A stretch of DNA of 64,000 bases from Shiella aurantiaca (GTDB lineage Bacteria > Bacteroidota > Bacteroidia > Cytophagales > Cyclobacteriaceae), in the NCBI GenBank assembly GCA_030412945.1, contig JAUHJS010000007.1:62001-126000 (forward strand), read 5' to 3'. This document shows, one piece after another, positions 51,100 to 59,878 of this stretch. Position 1 is the stretch's first letter. Every line of letters begins with the position of its first letter. Made by a program: the position numbers and the translations under genes. The notes under the pieces were generated by a model that did no database searches, was not told where the DNA came from, and saw only the letters and a list, made by a program, of their open reading frames with translations.

Positions 51100-51860
51100 A
51101 AGTCCTCAAAATTTATTTGTACACTGCTATCTATCCCCAAGCCCAGCAGCTGGGCGGCATTTCCTTCTTTAATCAGTATAGTCAGTTGGCCAAGGCTATT
51201 GAAAAGCACTCCGCAATCGCCCGGTTCAATTTGCTGATACGTATCGTTCACTTTATTGAGTTGCTCGCGCGAGAATAGCACTTGGTATTTGCGCCCCTTG
51301 CTCAGAATGGTGAAATCCTGCTCCATCAAGTTGGTAATAAGATTTCCATAATGGTCAATGTGAATCACATTTCCGGCCATTTGTTTACGGGTGGCACGGG
51401 CGCTACGTCCCATAAACTGTTTGAAGTCGGTAAAAGCCTCGGTGATTTGTTCTACAGGCGTTCCCATGGCGAGTTGGGCAGCAGCAGGAGCCAGTATTTC
51501 TTTTGCCATAAATCGTATAGGGCCATCTAAGGCAGTTACGATACGACCTATTTTTTCGGGTGTTTTCTCCGGGATAAGGCTTAGCAGGCCATTATTGCTT
51601 CCTACAAACCAATAGCCATTAGCCTCAAAAGCGATGGGCGTTTCCTGGGCGCCTACCGCCACCAAGTGAATGGTACCTTTGGGGAAATCTCTGTATACCG
51701 ACTGCAGCACATAGGCCGCGTGAATGAGATTATGATGCTCAATGCCATGACTGATGTCCATCACCTGTACGGAAGGAGCCAAGTGCAAGAGCTTAGCCTT
51801 CACCGCTGCCACGTAGTGGTCGGTATACCCAAAATCTGTAAGCAAGGTGATTAAGGCCAT
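51096..51860 (-). CDS. SAM hydroxide adenosyltransferase (SAM hydrolase, DUF62)
   Basis: A 254-aa trimeric enzyme that uses water/hydroxide to split S-adenosylmethionine into adenosine and methionine, related to fluorinase. Marks: ITLLTDFGYTDHYVAAVKA with the SAM-binding Asp, VMDISHGIEHHNLIHAAYVLQ, YRDFPKGTIHLVAVGA, and GNVIHIDHYGNLITNL in the C-terminal barrel. Lies upstream of ABM in a coupled pair. Confidence 0.9.
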   Translation of the reverse strand: MALITLLTDFGYTDHYVAAVKAKLLHLAPSVQVMDISHGIEHHNLIHAAYVLQSVYRDFPKGTIHLVAVGAQETPIAFEANGYWFVGSNNGLLSLIPEKTPEKIGRIVTALDGPIRFMAKEILAPAAAQLAMGTPVEQITEAFTDFKQFMGRSARATRKQMAGNVIHIDHYGNLITNLMEQDFTILSKGRKYQVLFSREQLNKVNDTYQQIEPGDCGVLFNSLGQLTILIKEGNAAQLLGLGIDSSVQINFEDL

Positions 51861-51912
51861 TCAAGCGGTTTTGTTATCGGTTTGTGTGCTTTTGTTGAAA
51901 CAATTCCTTTAA

Positions 51913-51980
51913 ATTGAAACTTTCGGTTCAGGATATTCGCTTTTATTTTACGAAATTCAAACCTGAAACTGGGTTTCAAT
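51913..51980. repeat. Imperfect inverted repeat between SAM hydrolase and phoH
   Basis: ATTGAAAC...GGTTCAGG (51913-51932) is mirrored by CCTGAAAC...GTTTCAAT (51962-51980), 16 of 20 bases, with a 29-bp AT-rich spacer. It occupies the divergent promoter region. Confidence 0.45.
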
Positions 51981-52050
51981 CGTTATTGAAAGCAAAATTA
52001 ACACAATAAAAACGCAAAGAGATTATTCGTTCCATTAAAATTAGAACCCG

Positions 52051-53013
52051 TTGGTAGAGAAGATAATAACCTTGGAGAATGTGTCATTGATTGACTTTTT
52101 GGGGGTTGAGAATAAAAATATTAAAGAAGTGGCTCATGCTTTCCCCAAAAGCAAAATTGTATCGAGGGGAAATGAAATCATGATTAAGGGTAACGCCATC
52201 GAGATACTTAAAATCAATGATGTATTGCAAGCCCTTTTGGACCATTATCACCGTTTTGGAAAAATCACTGAAGACAATGTGCTGGGCTATCTGAAGCAGG
52301 AGGAGGAAGAACACTCCGACCAGATGGTGAACGATGTGCTGGTATTTGGTACCAAAGGGAGCATGATTAAGCCTAAGTCGCCCAATCAGGTGAAACTTGT
52401 AGAAGCTTCTCGCAAAAACGATTTGGTATTTGCTATGGGGCCAGCCGGAACAGGCAAGACCTACATAGCCGTTGCCTTGGCGGTTCGTGCCTTGAAAAAT
52501 AAGGAAGTGCGTAAAATCATCATTACGCGCCCCGCGGTGGAAGCAGGTGAAAATTTGGGTTTTTTACCCGGAGATTTAAAGGAAAAAATTGATCCCTACC
52601 TCACTCCCATTTATGATGCACTGGATGATATGATTCCGGCTGAGAAGTTGAAATATTATCTCGAAAATCGGGTGATTGAAATTGCTCCATTGGCCTATAT
52701 GCGTGGGCGTACCCTCCAAAATGCCTTTATTTTGTTGGATGAGGCGCAAAATACTACGCCTATGCAAATCAAAATGTTCCTAACCCGCATGGGGCAAAAC
52801 TCCAAGGTGATTATCACAGGCGATAAGTCGCAGGTGGATTTACCGCGCAGGCAGCAGTCGGGCTTGATAGAAGCCGCTCGAATTTTAAAAGACATCAAAG
52901 GGATTGGCTTTGTGGAGTTGGACGGAAAAGATGTGTTGCGCCACCGCTTGGTGAAAGATATTATCGAGGCCTATGATGCCCACGAATTTGAATCTGAGAA
53001 AAAAGACGCATGA
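52051..53013 (+). CDS. PhoH family ATPase
   Basis: A 320-aa protein starting at TTG 52051 (no ATG lies near the correct N-terminus, and homologues have a head like LIDFLGVENKNIKEV). N-terminal KH-like/RNA-binding part (1-100), then PhoH P-loop AMGPAGTGKTYIAVALAV (about 126), AFILLDEAQNTTP (Walker B), MFLTRMGQNSKVIITGDKSQVDLP. Members are cytosolic ATPases linked to RNA metabolism and phosphate starvation. Its stop overlaps the GNAT start by 4 bp. Confidence 0.9.
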   Translation: MVEKIITLENVSLIDFLGVENKNIKEVAHAFPKSKIVSRGNEIMIKGNAIEILKINDVLQALLDHYHRFGKITEDNVLGYLKQEEEEHSDQMVNDVLVFGTKGSMIKPKSPNQVKLVEASRKNDLVFAMGPAGTGKTYIAVALAVRALKNKEVRKIIITRPAVEAGENLGFLPGDLKEKIDPYLTPIYDALDDMIPAEKLKYYLENRVIEIAPLAYMRGRTLQNAFILLDEAQNTTPMQIKMFLTRMGQNSKVIITGDKSQVDLPRRQQSGLIEAARILKDIKGIGFVELDGKDVLRHRLVKDIIEAYDAHEFESEKKDA

Positions 53014-53441
53014 AAGCTGAATTGATAAAGCACCAAGCTGATACTGATGCAGCCATGGCCTTGCGTTTTGAGGTGTTTGTCGATGAGCAAAAAGTGCCTG
53101 CTGAGGAGGAAAGAGATGAGTTTGAGGAAAGCTGTAGGCATTTCATCGTGAAAGATGAAAAGGGAGCTGCGATTGGTACGGCCCGTTGGCGAACTACTGC
53201 TAAAGGGGTGAAATTAGAGCGCTTTGCGGTACACAAAAACTGGCGAGGAAAAGGGATAGGTTCTTTGTTAGTAAAAGCTGTGTTGGAAGATGTTGTATCT
53301 TTTCCTGAACTCACCAAAAAAAAGAAATACATGCACGCCCAATTGGATGCAGTCCCTCTTTATGCCAAGTTTGGATTTTTGAAAACCGGAGAGCCTTTCG
53401 ATGAATGTGGGATTATGCATTACCTAATGGAAAAATATTGA
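53010..53441 (+). CDS. GNAT family N-acetyltransferase
   Basis: A 143-aa acetyltransferase. FEVFVDEQKVPAEEERDEFEE and HFIVKDEKGAAIGTARWRTTAKGVKLERFAVHKNWRGKGIGSLLVKAVLE show the acetyl-CoA loop R-x-K-G-x-G. Cys in DECGIMHYLME at the end and the opening LRFEVFVDEQ recall the ElaA/AT group. Substrate unknown. Co-translated with phoH through an ATGA overlap. Confidence 0.9.
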   Translation: MKAELIKHQADTDAAMALRFEVFVDEQKVPAEEERDEFEESCRHFIVKDEKGAAIGTARWRTTAKGVKLERFAVHKNWRGKGIGSLLVKAVLEDVVSFPELTKKKKYMHAQLDAVPLYAKFGFLKTGEPFDECGIMHYLMEKY

Positions 53442-53543
53442 TTTGATAATTTCAATAAATAATTTAATTATTTCCATTATCCTGTGTAATAAAAGAGCTA
53501 ACTTGCCCGTTAGTAAACCACACACAAATAAACATCCCAAGAA

Positions 53544-54620
53544 ATGAAAAGAAGTATTTTAGTAAGTGTACTTGCTGTAAGCATTTTTACGGCTTGTAAG
53601 AAAGACGATGAAACCTCCAAAGAACTCAGCAAAGTGGAGGCAGAAGCTGCTATTGATGAGATGGCTGATCAGCTATCGGGTGATATAGTAGGAATTATGG
53701 ATTCAGAAGGGGTAAAAGCCTTAGAAAGCGTTTCTGCATTGTACAGCAATAGTGGAACTTTTGGCCGTAGTACCAAGCAGGTAACTCCTGAGCAAGTAAA
53801 GGCTTCTATGAAGGCTTTGGTAAAGTCATTCGTTCCTAAAAAGACCGTAAATGGTAGAATGCTAGCCACCCATGCTTTTGTTTTTGAAGAGTGGGTTGGG
53901 GTATATAACTACAATTCCTCTATCGAGGATTTTGAACGCGTAGGCGATTCGGATATTATTGAGCTTAATTTCCCTACAGAGGGCTCGGTTAATTTGAATG
54001 CCACATTATCAATTAGTGCCTTAGATTTGATTGAGTATACCTATACTGATGAGTGGGGAGAATATACTGAAGTGTATCCTACGGATGTACAAGCTTCCTT
54101 GGAAGTAGACAATGCCGAACAGGCCTCAATCGATTTGCAGATTGGTTATAATAATGAGTATATGCCAGTAACGGTTTCTCTTGAACTTTTTGTGAATCCA
54201 TACACTTTCAGTTTTAATTTTACCAATACAAATAGCACAAGTGCCTCTATTGCTGGGTCTATTAAATTGAATAGTGAGGTGATTACTGCTATTGATGTGG
54301 CTGTGGTGAAGGCAGGCGAAGATGAAATTAAATCCGCTACTGGTTTTGTTCAATATCGCGAAATGAAGCTTCAGGGTAGTATCACCAATCCTGATTTTAT
54401 GAGCCCTGAGCCCGATAGCATGGGCGATTTTATCAAACTTAGCCTTTTCAAAGGTTCACAGAAAGTGGGCGACATCGTATTTGAGATTGAAGAAGATGAG
54501 TTTGGTGAGTACGAAGTGCCTTACTTATTATTCTCCGATGGTTCTAAAAAGCCTTTGGAAGAGGTTTTTGCTCCTATCATTGAGCAGTTGGAAGACGAAA
54601 TGGATGAAATTGGTGGTTAA
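53544..54620 (+). CDS. Lipoprotein of unknown function
   Basis: A 358-aa protein with a lipobox FTAC at residues 15-18 after a short signal peptide. The mature part is acidic with KVEAEAAIDEMADQLSGDIVGIMDSEGVKALES, then strand-rich repeats with many Asn/Ser/Thr (LNATLSISALDLIEYTY; ASLEVDNAEQASIDLQIGYNNE; FSFNFTNTNSTSASIAG) and an acidic ending. No known domain. It is preceded by a 102-bp AT-rich gap and ends at a strong terminator. Confidence 0.75.
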   Translation: MKRSILVSVLAVSIFTACKKDDETSKELSKVEAEAAIDEMADQLSGDIVGIMDSEGVKALESVSALYSNSGTFGRSTKQVTPEQVKASMKALVKSFVPKKTVNGRMLATHAFVFEEWVGVYNYNSSIEDFERVGDSDIIELNFPTEGSVNLNATLSISALDLIEYTYTDEWGEYTEVYPTDVQASLEVDNAEQASIDLQIGYNNEYMPVTVSLELFVNPYTFSFNFTNTNSTSASIAGSIKLNSEVITAIDVAVVKAGEDEIKSATGFVQYREMKLQGSITNPDFMSPEPDSMGDFIKLSLFKGSQKVGDIVFEIEEDEFGEYEVPYLLFSDGSKKPLEEVFAPIIEQLEDEMDEIGG

Positions 54621-54640
54621 TTATCTACTTAAACAATAAG

Positions 54641-54672
54641 AAAAATAGGAGGCTTCGGCCTCCTATTTTTTT
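54641..54672. terminator. Bidirectional terminator with UUCG tetraloop
   Basis: AAAAATAGGAGGC-TTCG-GCCTCCTATTTTT is a perfect 13-base stem capped by UUCG. It overlaps the last codons of the convergent adenine deaminase gene. Confidence 0.92.
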
Positions 54673-56579
54673 ACCTTTTTGATTAGGCTCTCAAAGGCAT
54701 TGCGTAGTTCTTTGGCCGAATTCACCAAGTGTTTTTCGGCTTCTTCAAACTTATCCTTATTTTCTTCCCTAAACTTACGGGCTTCGGCTTCCAGTTTGCT
54801 CGCTTCTTTTTTAAGCTGCTCCATACCAGCTTCCATTTCTTTATTGAAGTCGGTTGCTTTGATTTTTTCAATCACCTCATCAATCTTTTTGCCTACTTCA
54901 TTCAAAATACTTTCGGCTTTTCCTTTTTCATGTGTTTCCATAGTGGTAAATACGGGGGTGAAACTAAATTGATTCCCATCAAATAAACCTTTATCACTTA
55001 ATTTTAATTCAGGGATAACCAACAAAGCCATAAAAGATAAACTCATATAGGGGCTTTGCAGAGTGCTTCCCATTTTTTTTGCCAAGGCATCCATAGCGGC
55101 ATATTCCTTGGCTACCTGGTAGCCATCTTCAGTGCTCATGAGTCCGGCTACGGGCAAGGCCAATACCTTGCTTTCTTTGGGCGATACCGCGCTGATTCCT
55201 CCTTTACTTTCAATTAATAGATTTATGCTTTGGGCAATCAAATCATCGCTGGTGCCTACCGCAATAATATTATGTGAATCATGTGCCACCGTAGAGGCTA
55301 TAGCTCCATTTTTCAATCCCACGTTTTTAATATAGGCAATGGCCGGCTGTGCCTGAGCGGTATACCGATTGAGGACTACCAATTTCAAAATGTCCTCCTT
55401 GGGCTTTTGCAGGGCAGAAATCGGCCATACACTCGATTGGGTTACCAGTTGCCCATCTTCCACAAGGATAACACGCACATGGCTGCCCTCAGGCTTGATG
55501 GCTAACTGCGAAACCTCTAAAGACTTGGCTTTAAAATGATTGATAGCTTTTTCTTTTACGGAAGGGATAAGGGTTTTACCATTTTCGGCTACCAAAGTCC
55601 CTTGGCAATAGGTATGAAGTATTTGAAATCGGTACGGATTATCAATTACGATAAAATCAGCCGAATCACCTTTTTGGAGCAAACCTGCTTTTAGTTTATA
55701 ATGTTGTACAGGATTTACGCTAGCAGCGCGAAGTACTTTAAATAAGTCGATGCCCTTTTGCAATGCCCGAACCACCAATTGGTTAATATGCCCTTCCGCT
55801 AGGTTATCGGGATGTTTGTCGTCTGAGCAAAACATGATTTGCGCAGGGTAGTCGTTCAGTAAATCGATAAGTGCTTCAAAGTTTTTAGCGGCACTGCCTT
55901 CCCGTATGAGTATTTTCATGCCCAGTTTGAGCTTGTCGAGGGCTTCCTCACGAGTAAAGCATTCATGGTCGGTGCTAATGCCTACTTCTGCATATTTTTT
56001 GGCCTCTTTTCCACGCAATCCGGGAGCATGACCATCCACGGGTAGTTTTCGCTTTAATGCAGCTTCTATTTTGGCCATTACTTCAGCATCTCTTCCTAAA
56101 ACACCCGGCCAGTTCATCATTTCAGCCAAATACCCTATGCCGTCTTGGTCAAACAGTTCTTCAATTTCCGCTACGCTTATTTCCGCTCCCGCGGTTTCAA
56201 AACTAGTAGCAGGTACACAGGAGGGAGCCCCAAAGTGAAAGTGAAAAGGTGTTTTTTTGCCATTTTCAATCATGTAGCGGACTCCTTTAATGCCCATTAC
56301 ATTGGCAATTTCGTGTGGGTCAGATACGGTGCCCACCGTGCCATGCACCACCGCCATTCGGGCAAATTCCGAAGGAATCAGCATGGAACTTTCAATATGT
56401 ACATGGGCATCAATAAAGCCCGGAAGTATGTATTGGTCCGCTTCTGCTTTGGCGGTAGCTTTTATTTCCGTAATCCGGCCATTTTCCCAATAAACTCGGC
56501 CGGGGAAGATTTTTTCCTTCAGCACATCCACAATGTATCCTGCCACGTAAGGAATTGATTCATTCGTACCTTTCTTCAT
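54663..56579 (-). CDS. ade: Adenine deaminase with C-terminal coiled-coil extension
   Basis: A 638-aa protein. Residues 1-546 are a complete dinuclear-metal amidohydrolase of the adenine deaminase type turning adenine into hypoxanthine: GFIDAHVHIESSM, GTVGTVSDPHEIANVMG, DGHAPGLRGKEAKKY, STDHECFTREEA, MFCSDDKHPD, VTSVNPVQHY-like RAASVNPVQHY, and SHNIIAVG near the end. Residues 547-638, beginning with METHEKGKAES, form a highly charged helical tail with heptad spacing (IDEVIEKI, AGMEQLKKEASKLEAEARKF) not present in ordinary family members of about 540-600 aa. Either a fusion or an internally started second protein. Confidence 0.88.
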   Translation of the reverse strand: MKKGTNESIPYVAGYIVDVLKEKIFPGRVYWENGRITEIKATAKAEADQYILPGFIDAHVHIESSMLIPSEFARMAVVHGTVGTVSDPHEIANVMGIKGVRYMIENGKKTPFHFHFGAPSCVPATSFETAGAEISVAEIEELFDQDGIGYLAEMMNWPGVLGRDAEVMAKIEAALKRKLPVDGHAPGLRGKEAKKYAEVGISTDHECFTREEALDKLKLGMKILIREGSAAKNFEALIDLLNDYPAQIMFCSDDKHPDNLAEGHINQLVVRALQKGIDLFKVLRAASVNPVQHYKLKAGLLQKGDSADFIVIDNPYRFQILHTYCQGTLVAENGKTLIPSVKEKAINHFKAKSLEVSQLAIKPEGSHVRVILVEDGQLVTQSSVWPISALQKPKEDILKLVVLNRYTAQAQPAIAYIKNVGLKNGAIASTVAHDSHNIIAVGTSDDLIAQSINLLIESKGGISAVSPKESKVLALPVAGLMSTEDGYQVAKEYAAMDALAKKMGSTLQSPYMSLSFMALLVIPELKLSDKGLFDGNQFSFTPVFTTMETHEKGKAESILNEVGKKIDEVIEKIKATDFNKEMEAGMEQLKKEASKLEAEARKFREENKDKFEEAEKHLVNSAKELRNAFESLIKKVKK

Positions 56580-56592
56580 GAGGCTTGCAATC

Positions 56593-56610
56593 TATTTTTG
56601 GTTATATTTG
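56593..56610 (+). promoter_or_regulatory. Two -7 boxes upstream of the cmk operon
   Basis: TATTTTTG at 56593-56600 and TATATTTG at 56603-56610 both match TAnnTTTG, 18-28 bases before the ATG at 56628. The region is divergent from the adenine deaminase start at 56579. Confidence 0.45.
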
Positions 56611-56627
56611 CATCAATGTACAGAATC

Positions 56628-56765
56628 ATGGCGCAACGAACTCTACGACTCACCCTTTTATTCTTATTCTGCTCATTTTTGCTTTTTTCGTCTTGTCGTT
56701 CTTCAAAGAAACCGAAAAAGATCAATCCAAAAAAGGAAATGCCCTGCCCATTAAAAGACTGCTGA
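56628..56765 (+). CDS. Small 45-residue lipoprotein
   Basis: ATG 56628 to TGA 56763-56765. A basic N-terminus (MAQRTLRLT), a hydrophobic core LLFLFCSFLLF, and lipobox FSSC with the modified Cys at residue 23, followed by a basic tail RSSKKPKKINPKKEMPCPLKDC. Mature size is only 23 residues. The stop is 4 bp before the cmk start, so it is the first gene of the cmk-ispH transcript. A longer frame in another phase (56585-56773) lacks such a layout. Confidence 0.65.
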   Translation: MAQRTLRLTLLFLFCSFLLFSSCRSSKKPKKINPKKEMPCPLKDC

Positions 56766-56769
56766 TAGT

Positions 56770-57480
56770 ATGAGGAGAATTGTAATAGCAATTGACGGAT
56801 ATTCTGCGTGTGGAAAAAGCTCCACCGCCAAAGAAATTGCCAAGCAGCTGGGCTATTCCTATATCGACTCGGGGGCCATGTACCGGGCTGTTACCTTGTA
56901 TTTTTTGCAAAACTATGTTTCACTTACCGACCCCATTGCGGTAGAAAAGGCTCTTAAAAATATTGAGATAGATTTCCATCCCAATAGCAAAACGGGCGCA
57001 AATGAAACCTACCTGAACGGTATTATCGTGGAGGATGAGATCCGCAAAATGGAGGTTTCCGAAAAAGTAAGTGAGGTAAGTGCTTTACTGGAAGTCCGCA
57101 AAATGTTGGTAGACCAACAACGCAAACTGGGCAAACGCAAGGGCGTAGTGATGGATGGCCGCGACATCGGTACGGTGGTATTTCCCCAAGCCGAACTCAA
57201 GATATTTATGAAAGCCGATATGCACGTACGGGCCGAGCGCAGGCAACGTGAGCTATTGGAAAAAGAAGTGATGTATGATTTGCAGGAAATATTAGATAAT
57301 CTGCAAAAGCGTGACGAAATGGACACCAGCCGAAAGGAAAGTCCGCTTCGCCAAGCAGAAGATGCGCATGTAGTAGATACCACTCACATTACATTTGAAG
57401 AGCAAGTAGAGGAAATTATCCGACTGGCCACCAGTAAAATGGTGCAAGCAGAAGGACCTGTTGTTGACGCAAAATTGTAG
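56770..57480 (+). CDS. cmk: (d)CMP kinase
   Basis: A 236-aa enzyme phosphorylating CMP and dCMP. P-loop AIDGYSACGKSSTAKEIAKQLG, YIDSGAMYRAVTLYF, VVMDGRDIGTVVFPQAELKIFM, RAERRQRELLEK, and DTSRKESPLRQAEDAHVVDTT make up the family pattern. The last 12 residues (VQAEGPVVDAKL) go beyond the usual end. Followed by ispH after 9 bp, a common pairing in Bacteroidota. Confidence 0.95.
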   Translation: MRRIVIAIDGYSACGKSSTAKEIAKQLGYSYIDSGAMYRAVTLYFLQNYVSLTDPIAVEKALKNIEIDFHPNSKTGANETYLNGIIVEDEIRKMEVSEKVSEVSALLEVRKMLVDQQRKLGKRKGVVMDGRDIGTVVFPQAELKIFMKADMHVRAERRQRELLEKEVMYDLQEILDNLQKRDEMDTSRKESPLRQAEDAHVVDTTHITFEEQVEEIIRLATSKMVQAEGPVVDAKL

Positions 57481-57489
57481 GAGATTAAC

Positions 57490-58386
57490 ATGAAAGTAAC
57501 CATCGATAAAAATTCAGGCTATTGCTTTGGCGTGGAGTTCGCCATACAAATGGCGGAGGATGAAATGGCCGAGCATGGCAATTTATACTGTTTGGGAGAT
57601 ATCGTGCACAACGATATGGAAGTGAAGCGCCTCTATGACAAGGGATTGCGTATTGTGTCTCGTGAAGAACTGCGCGAGTTGCATGATTGCAAAGTGATGA
57701 TACGCGCCCATGGAGAGCCACCGGAAACTTACCAGCTGGCTTTGCAAAACAATATTGAACTGATTGACGCTTCTTGCCCTGTGGTGCTAAAACTGCAAAA
57801 TCGCGTGAAGCATGCCTACGATAAAATGGCCGAAGAAAAAGGCCAAGTGGTAATCTACGGCCAAAAAGGGCATGCTGAGGTAATTGGCCTTACCGGACAA
57901 ACCCGCAACGATGCTATCATCGTGACCACGGAAGAGGATTTGGATCAAATTGACTTCTCGCGCCCAGTTACTTTATTTAGCCAAACTACCAAAAGCACCA
58001 AAGGCTTTTACCATATCAAAGAATGTATTGAAACCCGCATTGCCGAGGCCAAAGGCCAGTTTAATGAAGTGGATTTTAATGCCAACGATAGCATTTGTCG
58101 TCAGGTGAGCAACCGTGAGCCGCAATTAAAACGCTTTTCTCACGAACATCAGGTCATTTTGTTTGTTAGTGGAAAGAAAAGCTCAAATGGCAAAGCTTTG
58201 TATGCTGTTTGTAAGGCGGAGAACCCCAATAGCTATTTTATAGAAAGCGAAACCGAAATCCAAGACGAGTGGCTGGAAGGAGTAGGAAGCATAGGGATAT
58301 GCGGAGCCACCTCCACGCCCATGTGGTTGATGGAGCGCGTGGCACATTTTATAGAAGAAAACCACGATAAGATGGTATCTATTTGA
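57490..58386 (+). CDS. ispH: 4-hydroxy-3-methylbut-2-enyl diphosphate reductase
   Basis: A 298-aa Fe-S enzyme making IPP and DMAPP in the last step of the MEP isoprenoid pathway. The three cluster-binding cysteines are in NSGYCFGVEFAIQ (C12), DASCPVVLK (about 95) and NDSICRQVSNREPQ (about 198). YGQKGHAEVIGLTGQ and ICGATSTPMWLME complete the signature. Shares transcription with cmk. Confidence 0.95.
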   Translation: MKVTIDKNSGYCFGVEFAIQMAEDEMAEHGNLYCLGDIVHNDMEVKRLYDKGLRIVSREELRELHDCKVMIRAHGEPPETYQLALQNNIELIDASCPVVLKLQNRVKHAYDKMAEEKGQVVIYGQKGHAEVIGLTGQTRNDAIIVTTEEDLDQIDFSRPVTLFSQTTKSTKGFYHIKECIETRIAEAKGQFNEVDFNANDSICRQVSNREPQLKRFSHEHQVILFVSGKKSSNGKALYAVCKAENPNSYFIESETEIQDEWLEGVGSIGICGATSTPMWLMERVAHFIEENHDKMVSI

Positions 58387-58396
58387 GCGATTGGCG

Positions 58397-58417
58397 ATTT
58401 GCCCATTTAGGGCAAAT
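58397..58417 (+). terminator. Hairpin after ispH, weak terminator
   Basis: ATTTGCCC-ATTTA-GGGCAAAT is a perfect eight-base inverted repeat 11 bp after the ispH stop, but no T-run follows, so it may be a weak terminator or an mRNA-stabilising structure. Confidence 0.45.
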
Positions 58418-58456
58418 ATTAATGATAAGCAGAATTTTATATGAGCAAAAAAGTAT

Positions 58457-58464
58457 TATTTTTG
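58457..58464 (+). promoter_or_regulatory. -7 box of the nqr operon
   Basis: TATTTTTG matches TAnnTTTG; start would be about 35 bases before nqrA ATG at 58506. A -33 element is not obvious. Confidence 0.4.
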
Positions 58465-58505
58465 CCACGTTTTCAATCCTAAGGTATTATCACTGACTAA
58501 AAATT

Positions 58506-59873
58506 ATGTCGAAATTTATTAAGCTTAAGAAAGGATTTAACATAAATCTTGCGGGAAAAGCTGAAACGAAGATCGTTGATAATATCCACCCAGATACCTT
58601 TGCGCTAAAGCCAGCCGATTTCTTTGGAATCGAAAGGCCTAAGTTGTTGGTAAATGAGGGAGATACTGTCAAGGCCGGAAGTCCGCTTCTTTTGGATAAG
58701 AAAAGAGAGCAGGTGCTATTTACAGCGCCCGTAAGCGGTGAAATCACTCATATTGTACGCGGTGAAAAGCGCAAACTTCTTGAAATTCGTATCAAAGCGG
58801 ATAAAGAAGTGAAACATGAGGAGTTTAAGAAATATTCTACCAGCGAGATTCAATCGCTTAGTAAAGACGAAGCGGCCGCTCAGCTATACAAGAGTGGTGC
58901 TTGGGTAAACTTGGTGGAGCGTCCCTACGGTGTAGTGGCCAATCCGGAAGTGACCCCTAAGTCTATCTTCATTTCTGCTTTCGATACCAGTCCTCTTGCT
59001 GCCGATTACAATTTTGTCTTCAAAGGCCAAGAGCAATATTTCCAAGCAGGTATCAGCATCCTAAAGAAATTTACCTCAGGTACTATTCATCTAAATATCA
59101 ATGCGGATGCAGAAGTAGCTCCTATTTTTGCTCATGCCAAAGAGGTACAAGTAAATAAATTTTCTGGCCCACATCCGGCTGGTAATGTAGGGGTGCAGAT
59201 TCACCACATTGACCCAATCGGAAAGGGCGATACCGTATGGACTATCAAGCCTTTTGGGGTGATCCAAATTGGTAAGTTATTCCTTGAAGGTATTCTGGAT
59301 GCTTCTAAAGTTATCGCACTTGCGGGTTCAGAAGTTAGCCAGCCTCAATACTACAAAACGTATGTGGGTGCTTGTATCAACAAGTTTGTGGAAGGAAATG
59401 TCAAACAGGATCATGTGCGTTTCGTATCTGGCAATCCGCTTACCGGAGAGAAAATTGCCAAAGATGGCCATGTGCGTTACTTTGACGATGTGATTACGGT
59501 ATTACCGGAAGGCGACCACTATCAAATGTTCGGTTGGATTCTTCCTACTGCCAATAAACTTAGCTTCCACAAATCCTTCGGATTATTCTCTTGGTTGAAT
59601 GGAAGCAAGAAAGAATACGTGCTTGATACCAATATGCAAGGGGAAGATAGAGCTTTCGTGCAAACGGGCGTATTTGAGCAAGTAACTCCTATGGATATTC
59701 TTCCTGTGCATTTGTTGAAAGCCATTATGGCGGAAGATTATGACAACATGGAAGCCCTGGGGATTCTGGAAGTAGTAGAAGAAGATTTAGCGCTTTGCGA
59801 ATTCGTAGACGTATCGAAACATCCGGTACAAGAAATTTTAAGAGAAGGTATCACTTTAATGCAAAATAGTTAA
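58506..59873 (+). CDS. nqrA: Na+-translocating NADH:quinone reductase subunit A
   Basis: A 455-aa peripheral subunit holding a ubiquinone/menaquinone site. Starts MSKFIKLKKGFNINLAGKAE, the universal NqrA head; later GDTVKAGSPLLLDKK, GQEQYFQAGISIL, HPAGNVGVQIHHIDPI and the C-terminal EDLALCEFVDVSKHPVQEIL. Length is normal. First gene of nqrABCDE; the operon starts after a hairpin and -7 box. Confidence 0.95.
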   Translation: MSKFIKLKKGFNINLAGKAETKIVDNIHPDTFALKPADFFGIERPKLLVNEGDTVKAGSPLLLDKKREQVLFTAPVSGEITHIVRGEKRKLLEIRIKADKEVKHEEFKKYSTSEIQSLSKDEAAAQLYKSGAWVNLVERPYGVVANPEVTPKSIFISAFDTSPLAADYNFVFKGQEQYFQAGISILKKFTSGTIHLNINADAEVAPIFAHAKEVQVNKFSGPHPAGNVGVQIHHIDPIGKGDTVWTIKPFGVIQIGKLFLEGILDASKVIALAGSEVSQPQYYKTYVGACINKFVEGNVKQDHVRFVSGNPLTGEKIAKDGHVRYFDDVITVLPEGDHYQMFGWILPTANKLSFHKSFGLFSWLNGSKKEYVLDTNMQGEDRAFVQTGVFEQVTPMDILPVHLLKAIMAEDYDNMEALGILEVVEEDLALCEFVDVSKHPVQEILREGITLMQNS

Positions 59874-59878
59874 TCGCT

